From positions 47,501,993 through 47,565,992 of the forward strand of contig OZ020267.1 in the NCBI GenBank assembly GCA_963971225.1: a stretch of DNA of 64,000 bases, in the 5' to 3' direction. Source of the DNA: Melieria omissa (lineage: Eukaryota > Arthropoda > Insecta > Diptera > Ulidiidae). The translations under genes were made by a program, and so were the position numbers. The notes under the pieces are model-generated. The model was not told where the DNA came from. It saw nothing but the letters and a program-made list of their open reading frames with translations, and made no database searches. Positions 1 through 12,451 of the stretch are shown here, one piece after another (position 1 is the first letter of the stretch; every line of letters starts with the position of its first letter).

Positions 1-300
1 CGTTGGGCCGCGAGTCAAATGCGACGCTCGAACCCATGTTCAAGACTCCGTTGCTGCTAACACCGAAAAAAAAAGAAAACACATTTTTCTTTCGGCGGCT
101 GTCCTCTCAGCAGGAAATGGCAAACCTCTGAGAGTAAAACCTGCCTATGAAAAAGCTCCCAACTCGCCGTTCGGAATCGGCATAAAACTGTATGTCCCTT
201 CCAACCTTTTACAAATTCGCACGCACAACACGGATGGTTGCGGGTAGCTATGCCTTAGTCTCGTAATTGGGCTGTCGTGCCAGTCAAGAAGAAGAAGAAG
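1..300 (+). repeat. tRNA-derived SINE (family S1), 5' end cut by window
   Basis: This copy begins just after the A box. It has the B-box-like region (TTCAAGACTCC near 43), the A-rich linker, and a central domain with GCCGTTCGGAATCGGCATAA (about 167-186). It ends in a trinucleotide GAA/AAG tail at 286-300. Copies of the same family lie at 7051-7130, 28971-29635, 37999-38270 and 39960-40085. The copy at 37999 retains a tRNA-like head. No protein is expected. The ORFs here are chance frames. Confidence 0.75.
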
Positions 301-480
301 GCCTATTAAATTGCATTTCTTCATACAACACCTTAATCCATGATTTGCCCCTTTACACCCCGAATTTAAAAAAAAAACCGTCATAGCGGAGTGTGATTTT
401 TTAAGATGTACCTACAGTTCAAATTTCATATTTGTAGATTTAGCGGTTTGAGTTGGGCGATGATGAATCAGTCAGTCAGG
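301..480. repeat. dispersed repeat R4
   Basis: The stretch from ATTTCTTCATACAACACC to TTTAGCGGTTTGA matches a diverged copy near 49200-49400 in the same orientation. There are no coding signs and the ends are not defined. Confidence 0.5.
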
Positions 481-2014
481 ATAAACAATTATATGCATAT
501 AGATTCACTTTTCACTATTCAAATGTTCTCAATTGTACGATTTATTTAGAACAAGTCTAAAATTTAACACACTTTTTTAATAAAGTTAAAAATTAACTTT
601 TTGCAACTAAAGCAATTTTATCGTTACGCATAGCTAGTCGCAGGCACAAAAAATGAAGGAAAAATTTGAAGTGATGTGAGCTTTTAGGGACTGATGACAA
701 GGGAAAGGGCTCGATGTGTTGAAAAATTTTAAATTTAAATTTAAATTTATATTTCAATTTTAAGTTTGAAAATGACATAAAACTAATCATCTAATTTATT
801 CATCTGGTAGTTGTTCTCTATTAATTGTAAAAAAATTCATACTAATTAGCATTTAATACAAATTTTAATAGTAATTGGATCTATGACTTTAATTAAATAT
901 TAGTTGTCAGTCGGAAAACTTCTAACTCTCATTCATATAAAAATTAAATGTATTTTATTCTCGAATTTTAGCAAATTTGTTGATCGTTAAAATATCTACA
1001 AACTTGCATTTATACGTTCGAAGACTTAAGCGACGAACTCGACTGAAATGAGTAAAATTCAAAGCCAAATTCGGCTCTTAAACAAGAGCCAATCCAGCCA
1101 AACGGCTGGTGGTTCTCAACTCAGTATACCTATAGAAAAGTCGCTCAGTATGTCCCCACTTGTTGCAATTTTCGACTTGCACAATGTTATTAGAGTGTGA
1201 AGATTAAAATAGATGCCCTCGGGCATCCTTCCCCTTTTTAACCTGAAGTTAAGCAAAATAAGCATAAAGCTTGCATACTATTCTTATGCGGCTTTTGATT
1301 TTTGAAATTAAGCTACTCCTCGGTTAGAGGGTTCTTTGTGATGGATCTACAACAACTGCCCAACAAAAATGTCGAGTACTTGTAATGTCTAAAATAATTG
1401 AGAAACTCAGCTTAATCGCTCTACAGTCAAGCAATTAGCACGCTTACGAAAAGTCTAAATTTTCATGTAAGTGGATGTAAGACGTACTAAAATAGTTTCC
1501 AAACGCTTTTTGTTTTCTTGTTTGCTTAGCTTGTTGGTCCCACAGTATTTCGAATGGTATTTGTGAGGTAATGTGCCGTGGGTGAGCACGATAACGGGAC
1601 TTTGTTAGCAGCAGTATTAAATTGAACATTTGTTGCAAATCTGTAATAGCGAAGTGTGCATTCGAATTGTGAAATCATTATAAGAAAATCGTGAATTTTT
1701 TGGAATAAAATAAAAACGATATATTGAAAAGTACAGGTAATTATTTTTTTAAGTAGTTTGGAACGGTGTATTAAACAAATTTCTGTTTTTTAAGGATGAT
1801 GCAAAAAACTGTTCAATTCACTTTAAAAATATCTTCTTATTTGTTTTGAAATAAAAATATAATTGAATCAAAAAAATAAAATGTTAAGAGTTTGTTTTAA
1901 ACATAAAAAGCGTTTGATTGCTTGACCACCCACTGTACCTTCTATTTAGTATACATAAGGCATTACATGAACATAGCCATGTACTTGGAAATAAGGGCTT
2001 TGGAAAGAGTTATA
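481..2014. other. AT-rich non-coding stretch
   Basis: No credible gene is seen. Around 725-760 is a run of AAATTT palindromes. 1012-1150 is listed separately as a repeat. The short frames found here have no recognisable motif. Confidence 0.6.
1012..1150. repeat. dispersed repeat R3
   Basis: GAAGACTTAAGCGACGAACT to about 1150 reappears in the opposite orientation at 30640-30775, including a short hairpin (GCCAATCCAGCCAAACGGCTGG). It is an old mobile-element piece of unknown class. Confidence 0.6.
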
Positions 2015-2016
2015 TA

Positions 2017-2926
2017 TCAGGTGTACAACTTTGCTTCCGCCGTTTTTTTCCAAAATTAAAAGCTTTATTGCGAAAAAGTGCTTACAGATGTATTATTCAA
2101 AGTATTGTCCGTCGCTAGCGACAACTTTCTCCCATCTTTCCGGCAATTTTCGGATCCCGGCTCGAAAAAAGGAGTCCTCTTTTGACGCTATCCATGAAGC
2201 AATCCATTTTTCCAATTCTTCGAAGGATTGAAAATGTTGATCTGCCAGGCCGTGTGCCATCGAACGGAATAGGAGGAAGTCAGAAGGGGCGACATCTGGG
2301 GAATACGGCGGGTGGGGCAAGACTTCCCATTTCAGCGTTTCCAGGTACTTTTTGACCACTTTTGCTCGATGTCCCTCGGTTTCAACTCGTACGGCACCCA
2401 GTTTCCTTCTTTCTGAATCATGCCCAGGGCCTTGAGACGTTTTGAAATGGCTTGCTGACTCACTCCCAACGATTCGGCAAGCTCTTCTTGGGTTTGGCAC
2501 GAATCTTCATCAAGCAATGCTTCTAGTTGTTCATCTTTGAAGGTTTTTTCTCTTCCACCACCATGTTTGTCTTCGACATCGAAATCACCATTTTTAAAAC
2601 GTTGAAACCACTCCCGACACGTTCTTTCACTCAGAGCAGCATCACCGTAAGTTTCTGAGAGCATTCGATGCGCTTCAGCTGAATTTTTTTTCGAATTGTA
2701 ACAGAAAAGTAAAACTTCCCGCAAATGGCGAGAATTGGGCACATAAACGGACATTTTCGAGCGTGAATAATACGAAAACAAGAACAACTGTCACTGAAAC
2801 GGCGATGACAATTCGTTAGGCACTGTCCACACTCACTCTAAAGGCATTACCATCTATGTATTTCAACCAGCCTCAGCCGGTACAGCCACCTATCGGAAAA
2901 CGGCGGAAGCAAAGTTGTACACCTGA
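2017..2926 (-). mobile_element. mariner element, internally deleted copy
   Basis: The element is 910 bp with near-identical inverted ends TCAGGTGTACAACTTTGCTT..., flanked by TA at 2015-2016 and 2927-2928. It belongs to the same family as 52920-54139 and reads on the minus strand. The 5' part of the transposase is intact: start MSVYVPNSRHLRE, an N-terminal helix-turn-helix, and the QTQEELAESLGVSQQAISKRL second helix region. It then jumps from after KPRDIE to KVVKKYLETLKWEV. Compared with the other copy, 376 bp are missing, with a GC microhomology at the junction. The jump removes the first two catalytic aspartates (TGDEKW and HDNARPH) and changes the frame. The third (YSPDVAPSD) and the C-terminus (ERWEKVVASDGQYFE) remain. 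It cannot encode transposase but could be mobilised in trans if the ends work. Sequence style is closest to the mauritiana subfamily (inference). Confidence 0.9.
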
Positions 2927-3329
2927 TAAGCTCTTCTTAAAAATTTTATGTATAATCGTTTCTAGGAATTGTATTAAGTACCTTTTGACGCTTAATCCCT
3001 CCAGTAATTTCTAAAAATATGGAAATATAAAACCACCTTTTAAGTTTTTTAAATAGAAATCCATTTAATTTATAGAAAAATATTAATAAGAGCAAAAATA
3101 CAAATGTTCATTCAATCCATGCTTCCATCTCTAGTATTCGCTTTCCTTGATGATTATAGAAAGAGCATAACATTTTTGAAGTGAAATATATTTATATGAT
3201 GAAAGAAACTATGATTAATTAAATCATTTCTTATATCGATTATATAAAAAACTATTGCGTATACACATGCAATATACAATAGAATTTGAAGTTATATATA
3301 TAACTAAATAATACATTTACTTAATGCAG

Positions 3330-3825
3330 AGGTGCCCATGCCCTATGCTCTCGTTGCTCATTTGTCTTTGTAAATGCTCTTCAGCATAGGCTGAGGATTC
3401 CTGTTCCTCATTTGTTTTTGTAAATGATCGTCGGCATAAGCATTTTAATACACACACACACAGCACAGTATGCTTTGTATGTATTGGTGTTTGCTCTTTC
3501 ATAAGAAGGTTTTGGGCACCCCTGATTTAATGTATAACACTTACCATACAATCCTGCCGCCCATCTCTTACTTCTGCAACCTTTTTTTATTTTTCTTCAA
3601 GGTTGTAATATATTTGCTCTTAGGTGTATTAATTTGTCCACTTGACACTTTAAACTGTCGCCAATGTGTACCAACAAAACATACGGTGCTGTGTGTGTAT
3701 ACTAAAATGCTCACCCTATGCCGACGATCATTTACAAAAACAAATGAGGAATTGGAATCCTCAGTCTATGCTGAAGAGCATTTACAAAAACAAATGAGCA
3801 ACGAGAGCATAGGGCATGGGCACCT
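3330..3825. mobile_element. foldback element with ~150-bp inverted arms
   Basis: The left arm (3330-3480) and right arm (3672-3825) are inverted copies. The outer end reads AGGTGCCCATGCCCTATGCT. Each arm holds two tandem versions of CATTTGTTTTTGTAAATG separated by GCATAGGCTGAGGATTCC-like sequence. The loop is about 190 bp and AT-rich. Frames read across it only because both arms lack stops. No target duplication is obvious. Confidence 0.8.
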
Positions 3826-6112
3826 GTGCTTTAAACTCTCAAATGCGAATGAGCTCACGATTTTTTAATAGGATCAACAGCTCACAGTTTTAGGTTGATC
3901 TACATACGTAACTTTTAAGTGAAAGACTAATTTACACGTATGTATGTCGGTAATATCCTCCAATTATTTTTTGCATTGCCAGTAAGCAAGTAAATACTTA
4001 AGTATCTTATCCATTGCATTACAAGCAAGTGAAAGAATAATCTCATTATTCTATACGTTACTCATAACTAGGTATCGAATTTATATGCAAAAACTATGCA
4101 AAAAATGCAAAAATATGCAAACATATGCAAATATGCAGTGCATATGTTTGCTCATTCTTAATATTTTTCAATAAAAACAGTTTCTGTCTTGGTCCCGTTC
4201 AAATCGGAAGCTCCAAAAAAATATGCACTTGCATATAATTCCGATCCTTACTCATAACTAATAAACTGTTAGCCGTCACTCTGGCACTTGCTAAATGCAT
4301 TTGTAAGCGGTTGCGATCGCAAGGTGTTACAAATACCGTCAAAATGTTTGAGTTGTACGAAATACAACGAATGGTAGTAACCATCGGAATAATAGACACA
4401 ATTAGATTTGGCCCATCTCACATTCTCCTACACACTACCAATCAGGGTTGTGAGATCGGTTATTTCTCCCGGAGTTTACAAGTTAAGGAAAAAATTCTTT
4501 TTTTATACCTATTGCACTGATATAAGCTTTATATCTAAAGCCTTGATGATCAATACGAACACAAAGCATCGTCGCAACGAGCGCAGATTCAGTGTCGTTT
4601 CAGTCATCATCCCAGAGTCATGACGTTCGTTTGTCGAGTGTTTGCTCCAGTGACAACGTGACGCGACTCCGGTAGAAATCACAGTGGTTGATTCGGTCAA
4701 ACCAGGCCCCCGGGTGCAATTTCGATCAAACCAAGCCCTAGAGTGTATTTGGGATCGTAGAACAAATTCCCAATACAAACGCCAAGGCGAGGGTTGACTT
4801 TCCGTTCGAAGCTTAAATAAATATATGCAAATTAAATAATTTGTATTGTTTGTTCTAATTCTGTTATACCCCCATAGTGAATTGATTGCAAAAAATACAC
4901 TGTTCTTACGCATGTCAAAATGTGAAACGACATAACTTTATTTGAATTTTTGAGTCGCTTGAATTGCAACCTCATCGGACTGTTTCTTGCTGAACTAGAA
5001 ACGGCAAACTCAAGGAGACATAAACTGAAGAAAAACGCAATATCCGAATATCCGTTGATTTTAGCGAATGAAATAATTTATTTCAATCTTGGTACACGTT
5101 ACAATCAACATTAATTAGGCCAGTAAAATAAGTCAGTCTGCGATGTTATAATTGCAACAATTTAGAAAAATAAAAGTATTTTATTATTGTTATATTATTG
5201 ATATTGTTTAAATTTACTATATAAACTACATAAATTCAATATCTAATTTGGTTCAGTGTTCTCTGTGCTTTCTCTCGCTTTTTATACTACATAGTTTTGG
5301 TCGGTAGCTTAGCTAGTAAAAACCGCAATTACCTTAAGAAATAAGTTTGGTCAGCTTAGGATATAAAGCGTATCTGATTTTTTCAAATTGACATATGTAC
5401 ACGTATGTGTGTTGTTACTCGTACACCAATAACAAAAATAAGAGTTCGCTGCCAATTGTGCCCATGTTCTTCAAATATACTCAATTTACGAGTGACAATC
5501 ACAATTAATCGATTTACCTTATGCGAAAAATGTGCAACCGTAACTGATGCCTAAATTTCATTAAGTTGTAAAGTGTAAGTGATTTTTTTTCTCAATTGAA
5601 TAAATCTTGATTTTCAAGACATTCTTCGAATACAAATATTTGGTTGCATTATTGATTATGTTTTTCATTAGAATGAAACTTCTTACTTTTGTATGAATCT
5701 GCCACTTTGAATCCGAAATTGTTTCCAAAATACTTAGAAGCCGGGCGAGGGTTAACTTAACATCGGAGAATAGTAGAGCTCTAGCGTGAATTGTAAATAT
5801 AAATAAGTATTTATACGAAAACGTTCCTTTGCGCGTAAGAAAGCGCGTTTCATCACACTTCTCTGACATTGTGAATGAGACTTGCACTAAGACATCTTCC
5901 TACTTATGTACAGTATGACGCATTACTATGCTCATTACCGATGATCAGCGGTCCCTACGACTTTCACCCAGTTAGGTGTCACATAGCCAGCAGTTATTGC
6001 GCAAAAGTATTGTAACAGACTATAGCTATGTGTGAATGAAATTTTTAGGTGGGGTTGGGATGCCTTAAAAGAAAAACGATTATTTACGTACTTAGTTTGC
6101 TACGCGCAGCCG
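3826..6112. other. no gene seen; short TATGCAAA-type repeats
   Basis: 4082-4160 carries about seven imperfect copies of ATGCAAAA/TATGCAAA. 4560-4800 is less AT-rich and looks like part of an unidentified element. The open frames at 4509-4913 and 5561-5887 show no family motif. Confidence 0.5.
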
Positions 6113-6445
6113 ACACTTTACTTACTTACTTACTTAACTGACCATAACAACCCGTTATCGGGTTACGGCCTGCCGCAAAACTTCTCTCCAGGCGCCTCTG
6201 CTTCGCGCGCGCCTTCTCCAGTTGGTCACACCAAGAGATACCAGGGTCTCTTCCACTTGGTCCTTCCACCGGAGACACGGCCTCCCTCTTCGCCGTCGAC
6301 CTCCAACCATCGCATCGAATACCTTTTTCGCCGGAGCTTCGTCGTCCATGCGGCAGACATGACCGAGCCAGCGTAGCCGCTGGATGTTAATTCGCTGCGC
6401 TACGTCCATGTCCTTATACAGCTCATACAGCTCGTTATTGGTTCA
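6113..6445 (-). mobile_element. RTE-like non-LTR retrotransposon, 3' fragment
   Basis: Minus-strand frame 6409-6155 reads INIQRLRWLGHVCRMDDEAP ... RRRRGRPCLRWKDQVEE ... LGVTNWRRRARSRGAWREVL. This is the extreme C-terminus typical of RTE/Craft-like LINE ORF2 proteins (family knowledge). It lies downstream of the reverse transcriptase domain, which is absent, so the insertion is heavily 5'-truncated. The element ends in a tetranucleotide tail: AAGT repeats on the minus strand, seen as TTACTTACTTACTTACTTA at 6119-6137. A related diverged copy with the same tail is at 13094-13490. Confidence 0.75.
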
Positions 6446-7050
6446 GCCGACACTTTAGTTTGCAAAAATTGACTAACTAAGTGCTAAAAAGTGCGTGAAC
6501 AGCAGATATTACACCTATATTATATTATATAGGTTCTATTTCGTGTAGGCTGTTCAAACATTTGCTCCGTAACACAGTTTTATTTGCGCTGAGCTGCCCT
6601 GTGCTGTGTTGCGCGGCCTGCGTCTCCGCATAAGTTAAGATGGATTTAAACACAGAGTTTTTTTTCCACTATGTGGAATTTTTTAAAATGAGTTTTTATT
6701 TCCCCGAAGGGCAGCCGGTTAGTTTACAAGTCAATTCACGACTGAACTTAATTTTACTCTAACTGCCCCAGTCCCGCTGCTATCACCGTCGCTGTCGCCG
6801 TCGCCGCCGCCGTATTCGCTGAAGCACTCGCTGTTTGAAGTCAGTGACATGCGCATCCGCTCGACGTTCTGAAGCGCTGATGTCGCATTATTTGCCATGG
6901 TCGAGCACGCGTTGGTTATTGACCACCGCTGTCATGGTGGTATTGCACGCGCTGTTATTTGATAGTTCCTGCCACGGTCGTTCGTTGTTGTGCGTGATGG
7001 GGATGTGCGGGGTGTAGATATGCTTACGTGCTAACTTATACGCCTAGGCT
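6446..7050. other. no gene seen; short GC-rich trinucleotide run
   Basis: 6784-6818 is a CGC/CGT-rich trinucleotide tract (GTCGCTGTCGCCGTCGCC). The rest shows no recognisable protein or RNA. The 60-residue frame at 6835 is not supported. Confidence 0.4.
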
Positions 7051-7130
7051 TAGGCCTAGCTATCCGCAACCATTCGTGTTGTGCGTGCGACTTTGTACAA
7101 AGTTGGAAGGAACCTACAGTTTTATGCATA
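7051..7130 (-). repeat. SINE S1 fragment
   Basis: Reading on the minus strand, this is the central to 3' part of S1: CATAAAACTGTAGGTTCCTT, then CAACTTTGTACAAAGTCGCA, then GGTTGCGGATAGCTAGGCCT. Head and tail are missing. Confidence 0.6.
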
Positions 7131-8705
7131 TGCGACACATTTTTTGGCAAAATCGATTTGTTTTATTCAAAATAATCCCCTTCGGTGATTTTGACGATCT
7201 ATGAGAAAGTCGAATGATTGTTTTAGATTGTCGGCCGGGATGTCTAACAGGATGTCGGCAGAAGCTTTCAGTTGCCAATATGTTAGTCGTGAAATATGTT
7301 CTCACGAGCGGTTTTAAATCGCGTATTCGACTCATGGTCTCGGAAATGGTATACAAAATCATCATCAGGAACTTGGCTCATCAAATGAGTCTGTTGAAGT
7401 TTTAATAAGTTTAAAACAGAACTTTAACCGAACTTGTTCTGATGACCCAAACATACTTTCACTTCAAACGCAATAACTCCGAGCTGTGTTCAAGGCACAT
7501 GATTTTTTAACTGACAAGAGCTTCACACATACACAGTGGCGCCCACAGGATTATATTTTGGAGAGATATGTACACAACTTTTGAGCCTAATACCATTTTA
7601 AACATTTGGTAAAACACAATCGGCAAAACAAATATTTGAGGATTTAACAACACTCTAAAATCCGCCTTGCGTCCGCCACTGCACATACACATATCTTTGC
7701 ATGATTTTACGAACGATCGGTCGGTACTTCTTCCAAAACGAAACCGACATTGCCATAACTGTCAACGAGTAGTACTCATGCCACGATAAACGTTCTGAAC
7801 GAGCAATTAAAGAGTATGATCATCCCGCGCGCCCGGCAATGTGAACAGCAAATTCAAGCCGAATTAGCGTATACGGAGGCTTAGGCCGCGCAGAGCAGCA
7901 CAGATTAAACTTTGTACGCCCCTGCGCCGCACGCGGCTGTTTCGCTGTATACGCAGCCTGCGTCTCCGTATACGCTTAGGCTTATGCAAAGATTTGTTTG
8001 TTTTTTTACATTTTAAAATCCAACGTATTTTTTAAAAGACCTTATAGAAACAATGTTGCCACCAGTTCAATATGTTCATATATGGTGCTACCAGATCATA
8101 CAAATATTGTATTTCGCATTAAAATACTTTTCATCGATCAAAACAACCACCCAATCATTTTATGTCAGTACTCAAAGAGAACTGGTTAATGTTTTTTCAG
8201 AAAATGTCTTTTTTTTTTAATATAAACGTTTAAAACGTTTAAAAATTGTGAAAAAAGATTCATAGAAGCCAACAGCTACATAAACTTCTGGTTTTCGATT
8301 CTTCCGTCTTCATTGAAGACGGCACACCACACAACTACAGAAAGGCATCGGTTTCAATCGCCGCCTTATAGTCAACTAAGTACGTAGTTATAATGCAGGC
8401 GGCAGCAACAGCACTACAATCATATGTTGTACGACTTATCTAATATGTACATATTAGAGAGTGCTTCCACACTTCCTATGGTAATATTGTAATTATAAAA
8501 AATATTAAAATATTTAGTTTTGTCGTTCTAGTTCTAATGCGATAACTTTGGTCAGTGGTCGTGTGAACGTGAAGTGAAATAAAAAAAATGAATATAATAT
8601 GGATAATATCGAAAATGTGTCGCAGACTGTGAATATAAAACATAATAGTCGTGATTACACAGCATGACTGAGTTTTGTAAATAGCTCTTTGCAAGAGTTT
8701 GAACA
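7131..8705. other. no gene seen; local inverted repeat
   Basis: TAGCGTATACGGAGGCTTAGG near 7865 is mirrored by CGTCTCCGTATACGCTTAGG near 7980, giving a ~120-bp imperfect hairpin unit. A related GCCTGCGTCTCCGCATAAG lies at about 6618. No coding evidence is present. Confidence 0.4.
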
Positions 8706-8860
8706 AAGACAATTAAACAATAAGATGTCTTACGTTCATACAACGAAAAGGCATAGGGCGAGCTCGAATTTTCAATATTTTCATTATCGAGAGCAAGCAA
8801 GCGTCGGTACAGTTAGAGCGTAATAATATTAACGCTCTCTGTTTTACTCACACAAAGCAC
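8706..8860 (+). repeat. dispersed repeat R1
   Basis: AATAAGATGTCTTACGTTCA ... CTCGAATTTTCAATATTTTC ... GAGAGCGTAATA-like sequence recurs at 38272-38390 (same strand) and 18640-18745 (opposite). At 38272 it directly follows a SINE S1 body. Confidence 0.6.
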
Positions 8861-8934
8861 AACGGTTCTGATCGCTGCCAACTAAAGCAAAATTGTGTGC
8901 GCTCTCTTCACACGCATTGAAATCAGTGGCGTAG

Positions 8935-9030
8935 GCCATTCTTGTATTTCAGGGTGTGTGTGTGGCCGTTTTGGTCCAATTGGACTAAAATTGGTAGCTT
9001 CGTTTCGTAAATTAAGGCTTTGCCCTTATT
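8935..9030 (+). repeat. dispersed repeat R7
   Basis: GGCCGTTTTGGTCCAATTGG followed by CGTTTC.TAAATTAAGGCTT is repeated at 45560-45640, where it interrupts a LINE ORF1. It contains the palindromic GGTCCAATTGGACT/C core. Confidence 0.6.
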
Positions 9031-9233
9031 TGTGAATTGATGTCTTTTTTCGAAGGAAAAAGTACTAAATGTCAGTATTGATATTGTTGGTACAACCACC
9101 TTTTTTTTGTACATTTTGGAATAGCATTGAAATAAACATATTTGATGCGTAATATAATTAATAGATCCTAAACATATGCACATGAATACCTATCTGTCGT
9201 TATGTTCATTGTTTTCTTTGTTCATAAGAGTAG

Positions 9234-10137
9234 CAGGGCTATTCTGGCAACTATCTTTCAACTCACCTCAATCTTTCGAAGTACAAAAATCTTTCGAAAG
9301 ACAATTTGCTATTCTAGCAACTATCTTGAAAGCTTTTTTCCGTAACATGAAAGACAGTTTGAAAGATGTTCTCTTGGGGTCGTCTTTCAGCTTGCAAAAA
9401 TTACGTGCGTTGTGTTTGTGTTATGAAAAGAAACGGTATACGTATATAATATAATATATATGGACATATTTTATAAAAGAATGCAATTACTTTTTTAATT
9501 TTTACTTCAGCTTGATTTCTTCAGCCATTGATTGAAATTTTTGAAACTGCGTTTGAATTTTTCATTTCACGACGGACGGTTCGTTTGCCAACAGTATTGC
9601 CAGCATCGAACAGAGCACTTGGTTTACAAATGTGAGATTTTTATGAAGGATGAAAGAAAACGTAAAAATACACCAATTAACAGCAAAAGTACATAATATA
9701 AATTGACCGAAAGTGTTTGTCTTCATGTGCTGTTCATTGCCTTAAGGTTAAATCTGACAACATCATTAACATCACATAAAAAATAAATCAATTAATTTGA
9801 ATTCATATTTTTACACCAGTTCTTGTCTTTTCTAAAAAGAAATACGTAACTGCAAAATAATCCTGATAAACACATCTGTAATTAAAAATAAAATCATAAC
9901 GAAAATTGGAAAAATAATTTTCTTTCATCATTGCGAAAATGCTTCAAATTTCACAGAAAAAGAGTTGGCTGGCAATGCTATCCGCCGAAAACAGCTTTTC
10001 AACTCGAGTGTTGAATTTTAGAGCTTTTTCCGAAAGATTTTTTCGTTGGAATAGCCAAAATCTTTCATTCAGTCTTTCAAACTATCTTTCAATAATCTTT
10101 TGAAAGTGTTTTAACAGTCTTTGCCAGAATAGCCCTG
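9234..10137. mobile_element. TIR element, 904 bp, unknown superfamily
   Basis: The ends are CAGGGCTATTCTGGCAA (9234-9250) and its exact inverse at 10121-10137. The trinucleotide TAG flanks both sides (9231-9233 and 10138-10140). Subterminal regions are rich in CTTTC/GAAAG motifs in both orientations. It has no transposase and is a non-autonomous element. Confidence 0.7.
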
Positions 10138-10844
10138 TAGGTTTTAACCATTATTTTACAATGAAAGGTGGGCATGTTTCCTGTTGATGTGGAATATGGT
10201 ATGTGGTGGAAGTCTCAAGCAATATTCTTAATTGTGCGAAAAGCATTTTAAATTAGCCAATTTCAAAGAAGATGCTATAGTGCGTTTGAGACTGAAGCCA
10301 TATACCATTCCTTCATTGCATTTGCCTCATCCAAGGCAAGAAGTACATGTTACATCATGAGTGATATAAATTTTAATATCAAATTAGGAGTGATTAAAGT
10401 TTGCTGTTTACAGAGCAACTTAGAGGATTCTTCCAACAGGTTCGGGTGTCTCGGAAATGCAATTTAACGACAATTTGGTCAAGAATCGAAATGGTCATAA
10501 GAACATCTTGTTTGGCGGGATTTATTATTAGAAAATCAATTTAAACAGCTTTCAAACAACTAAAAGTGAGACTTGGACTTGGGTAAACCAAGTATCCAAG
10601 AATGGGCTTCTCAAGCCATCTGGTATATTTTAAGCATAAATTTGAAAGAAATTCAATTAAAAAAAAATTTTCAATAATAAAAAAATTTCAAAAACTGATT
10701 TATAAATTTACTTTATATTTTAATTTCTATTTGATTACATTGAATTAAAAATATAAACTGCTGAAACAAGCATTTTTCTAGTACACTTTTTGCTACACAA
10801 AATCAATTGTTAGCACATGAAGTTTTTTATCTTTTTTGCTTTAG
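10138..10844. other. no gene seen
   Basis: AT-rich sequence with no recognisable coding frame or repeat match inside the window. Confidence 0.4.
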
Positions 10845-11338
10845 GAACAAATACCGAATGTTGCAACCAAACATTTGCTCCTAAGTAACTCTAAATTTTA
10901 CATAACCCGCACTCTTATTTTGAAGTCTCTCCATACGTAGCATATCTTGTTAAGGCAGGTTCTCACCTTGTGGGGGAAAAAAACGATTTTTGCCTTATCG
11001 TGTAGATATATGTTTCAAAAATGTTCTCCGGAAATTTCAGATCAAAATCTGAAAAATTACAAAAGTTACAGGCCGTTACATAGAGCAGTGTCGAGCACCG
11101 GCCGAGCGCGCCTCAAACTTTAAACGCGTTTTTCTGAGAACCACATTTTCGGACCTAACGGAAGTGATTGAAGGCGCTGGAATGAACCAATCGTCACCAA
11201 ATGTTTTTAAAATGTTCCTTCGGGTTTTTTCTAATAAACGAACTACGATCAGCCAAAAATATTGAAAATTGTTTATTTAAAAAAATAATAAGTGAACAAA
11301 AAAATGCGAAAATCGTAATTTTTTTCAAAACCTCATAA

Positions 11339-12174
11339 TAGCCTATTTCCACTGAGCGCTTAAATGCATTTAAGGGCTCTGTTAAGTTTGACAACTGTCA
11401 AGCGTTTCCACCGAAACTGAGTTAACTCCAAAAGCTTGTTTTTGTTGACATTTTCATTTGGAAAAATCAAATTCTGCATTTATTTCTGGGCAGCCCCAGC
11501 TATACCCATCGCCGCCATCTCCTTCTATACGTATGTGTGGTTTCTTGTAGCCTCTCTATTACATGAAAACCACTCCGCTTTCCTTCTCAACAGTCTAGGA
11601 ATGTCTGCGTTTTCATATTTGTGAAAATTTATCAATTTATTTATTTTTTTATCAATTTATTTATCATTTGTCAATGTCTATTTCATTTGTGAAAGTTGTC
11701 GGCTGTTTGATATCAGAGCTGTCTGAATTTTTAATGTCAAGAGGGTTAATGGAAAATTTCCTTTTTTTATTTGCTATTTCAGCATTTATTATTTACAAAT
11801 AATAGAAGTATTCACTTCGTTTATGACAGACGATTTGTATTTATGCTGAAAATGCCGGTAAAAGCAGTTCTTTTGGGAAAAAATTAACCACACCGAACGG
11901 AAGTCAAATCCCTTCCCTCGTTTGTGTTCGTACGGCTTTTGCAGCCCCTGAAAGCATGCTATCAAAATTTGTACATTTGTGAATATTGCTCCCGCTTTTA
12001 ACATACAATTTTCTGTTAGACGTCTGTAAACGGCAAAACTGAGTTAACTCAGTTTTGAAAGTGAGTTCACGCACTTTGATACAAAAACAATTGTATGGAA
12101 ATTTGAGCATTTAAATGCGATGTCAAACTGCAGTTAAGCGTAAACTGCAGTTAAGGCCCAGTGGAAATAGGCTA
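11339..12174. mobile_element. PIF/Harbinger-type MITE (3-bp TAA TSD)
   Basis: The ends are TAGCCTATTTCCACTG and its exact inverse (12159-12174). The target TAA is duplicated at 11336-11338 and 12175-12177. The unoccupied sequence CCTCATAACTTTTG is seen in the sister copy near 34390, which proves insertion. A TAA/TTA 3-bp target is typical of PIF/Harbinger (family knowledge). No transposase is present. Inside is repeat R2 (11519-11750). Confidence 0.85.
11519..11750 (+). repeat. dispersed repeat R2
   Basis: GTGTGGTTTCTTGTAGCC ... CATGAAAACCACTCCGCTTT ... ATGTCAAGAGGG is repeated in the same orientation at 18062-18262 with high identity. The class is unknown. Confidence 0.7.
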
Positions 12175-12451
12175 TAACTTTTGTAATTTTGATTTTTTTT
12201 CATGATCTTAGTTCATTCAATAGATAATACGGTACACATTAAGAATGTGTTCGATTTTTGTGTTTCAGATCACGGGTTTTGACGGAATCACTTCCGGTAG
12301 CGGGACACCTCCTCGCCGACATGCCGCCACTGATGCACGCCCCCTCTCCCCCTTTTTTGATTCTTTCAATTTGAAAAATTGTATTCTCTAAATAAATGTG
12401 TGTTCATATCCAGAAAATTTTCAAGGTGAGAACCTGCCTTGATATACCTTG

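Larger units (their letters stand above)
10954..12438. mobile_element. TTAA-bounded element, family A, copy 1
   Basis: The ends are GGCAGGTTCTCACCTTG and its inverse. TTAA lies on the left (10950-10953) and TTGA, a one-base change, on the right (12439-12442). It is homologous over its whole length to 34015-34728. It carries the shared core AAACTTTAAACGCGTTTTT at about 11116. An 836-bp element (11339-12174) has inserted into it. There is no transposase. TTAA target and short inverted ends fit a piggyBac-type MITE (inference). Confidence 0.8.
10845..12451 (+). mobile_element. right part of a hAT MITE, split by a TTAA element
   Basis: 10845-10950 (AACAAATACCGAATGTTGCA ... GTAGCATATCTTGTT) plus 12441-12451 (GATATACCTTG) together match the right end of the MITE at 18928-19461 (CATACCTTGTTAATATACCTTG). 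The intervening 10954-12438 is a later insertion. The left end is not found. Confidence 0.6.

Noticed and set aside
145..384. 79-residue minus-strand frame sharing residues with other frames near 38167-38358
   Set aside because: The similarity is the SINE S1 body itself; frames across a pol III-type repeat are not genes.
3317..3868. Two open frames with ESSAYAEEHLQ/ESSVYAEEHLQ repeats
   Set aside because: They are the two inverted arms of the foldback element read on opposite strands.
4560..4800. Possible solo LTR
   Set aside because: No matching terminal repeats, primer site or target duplication could be found.
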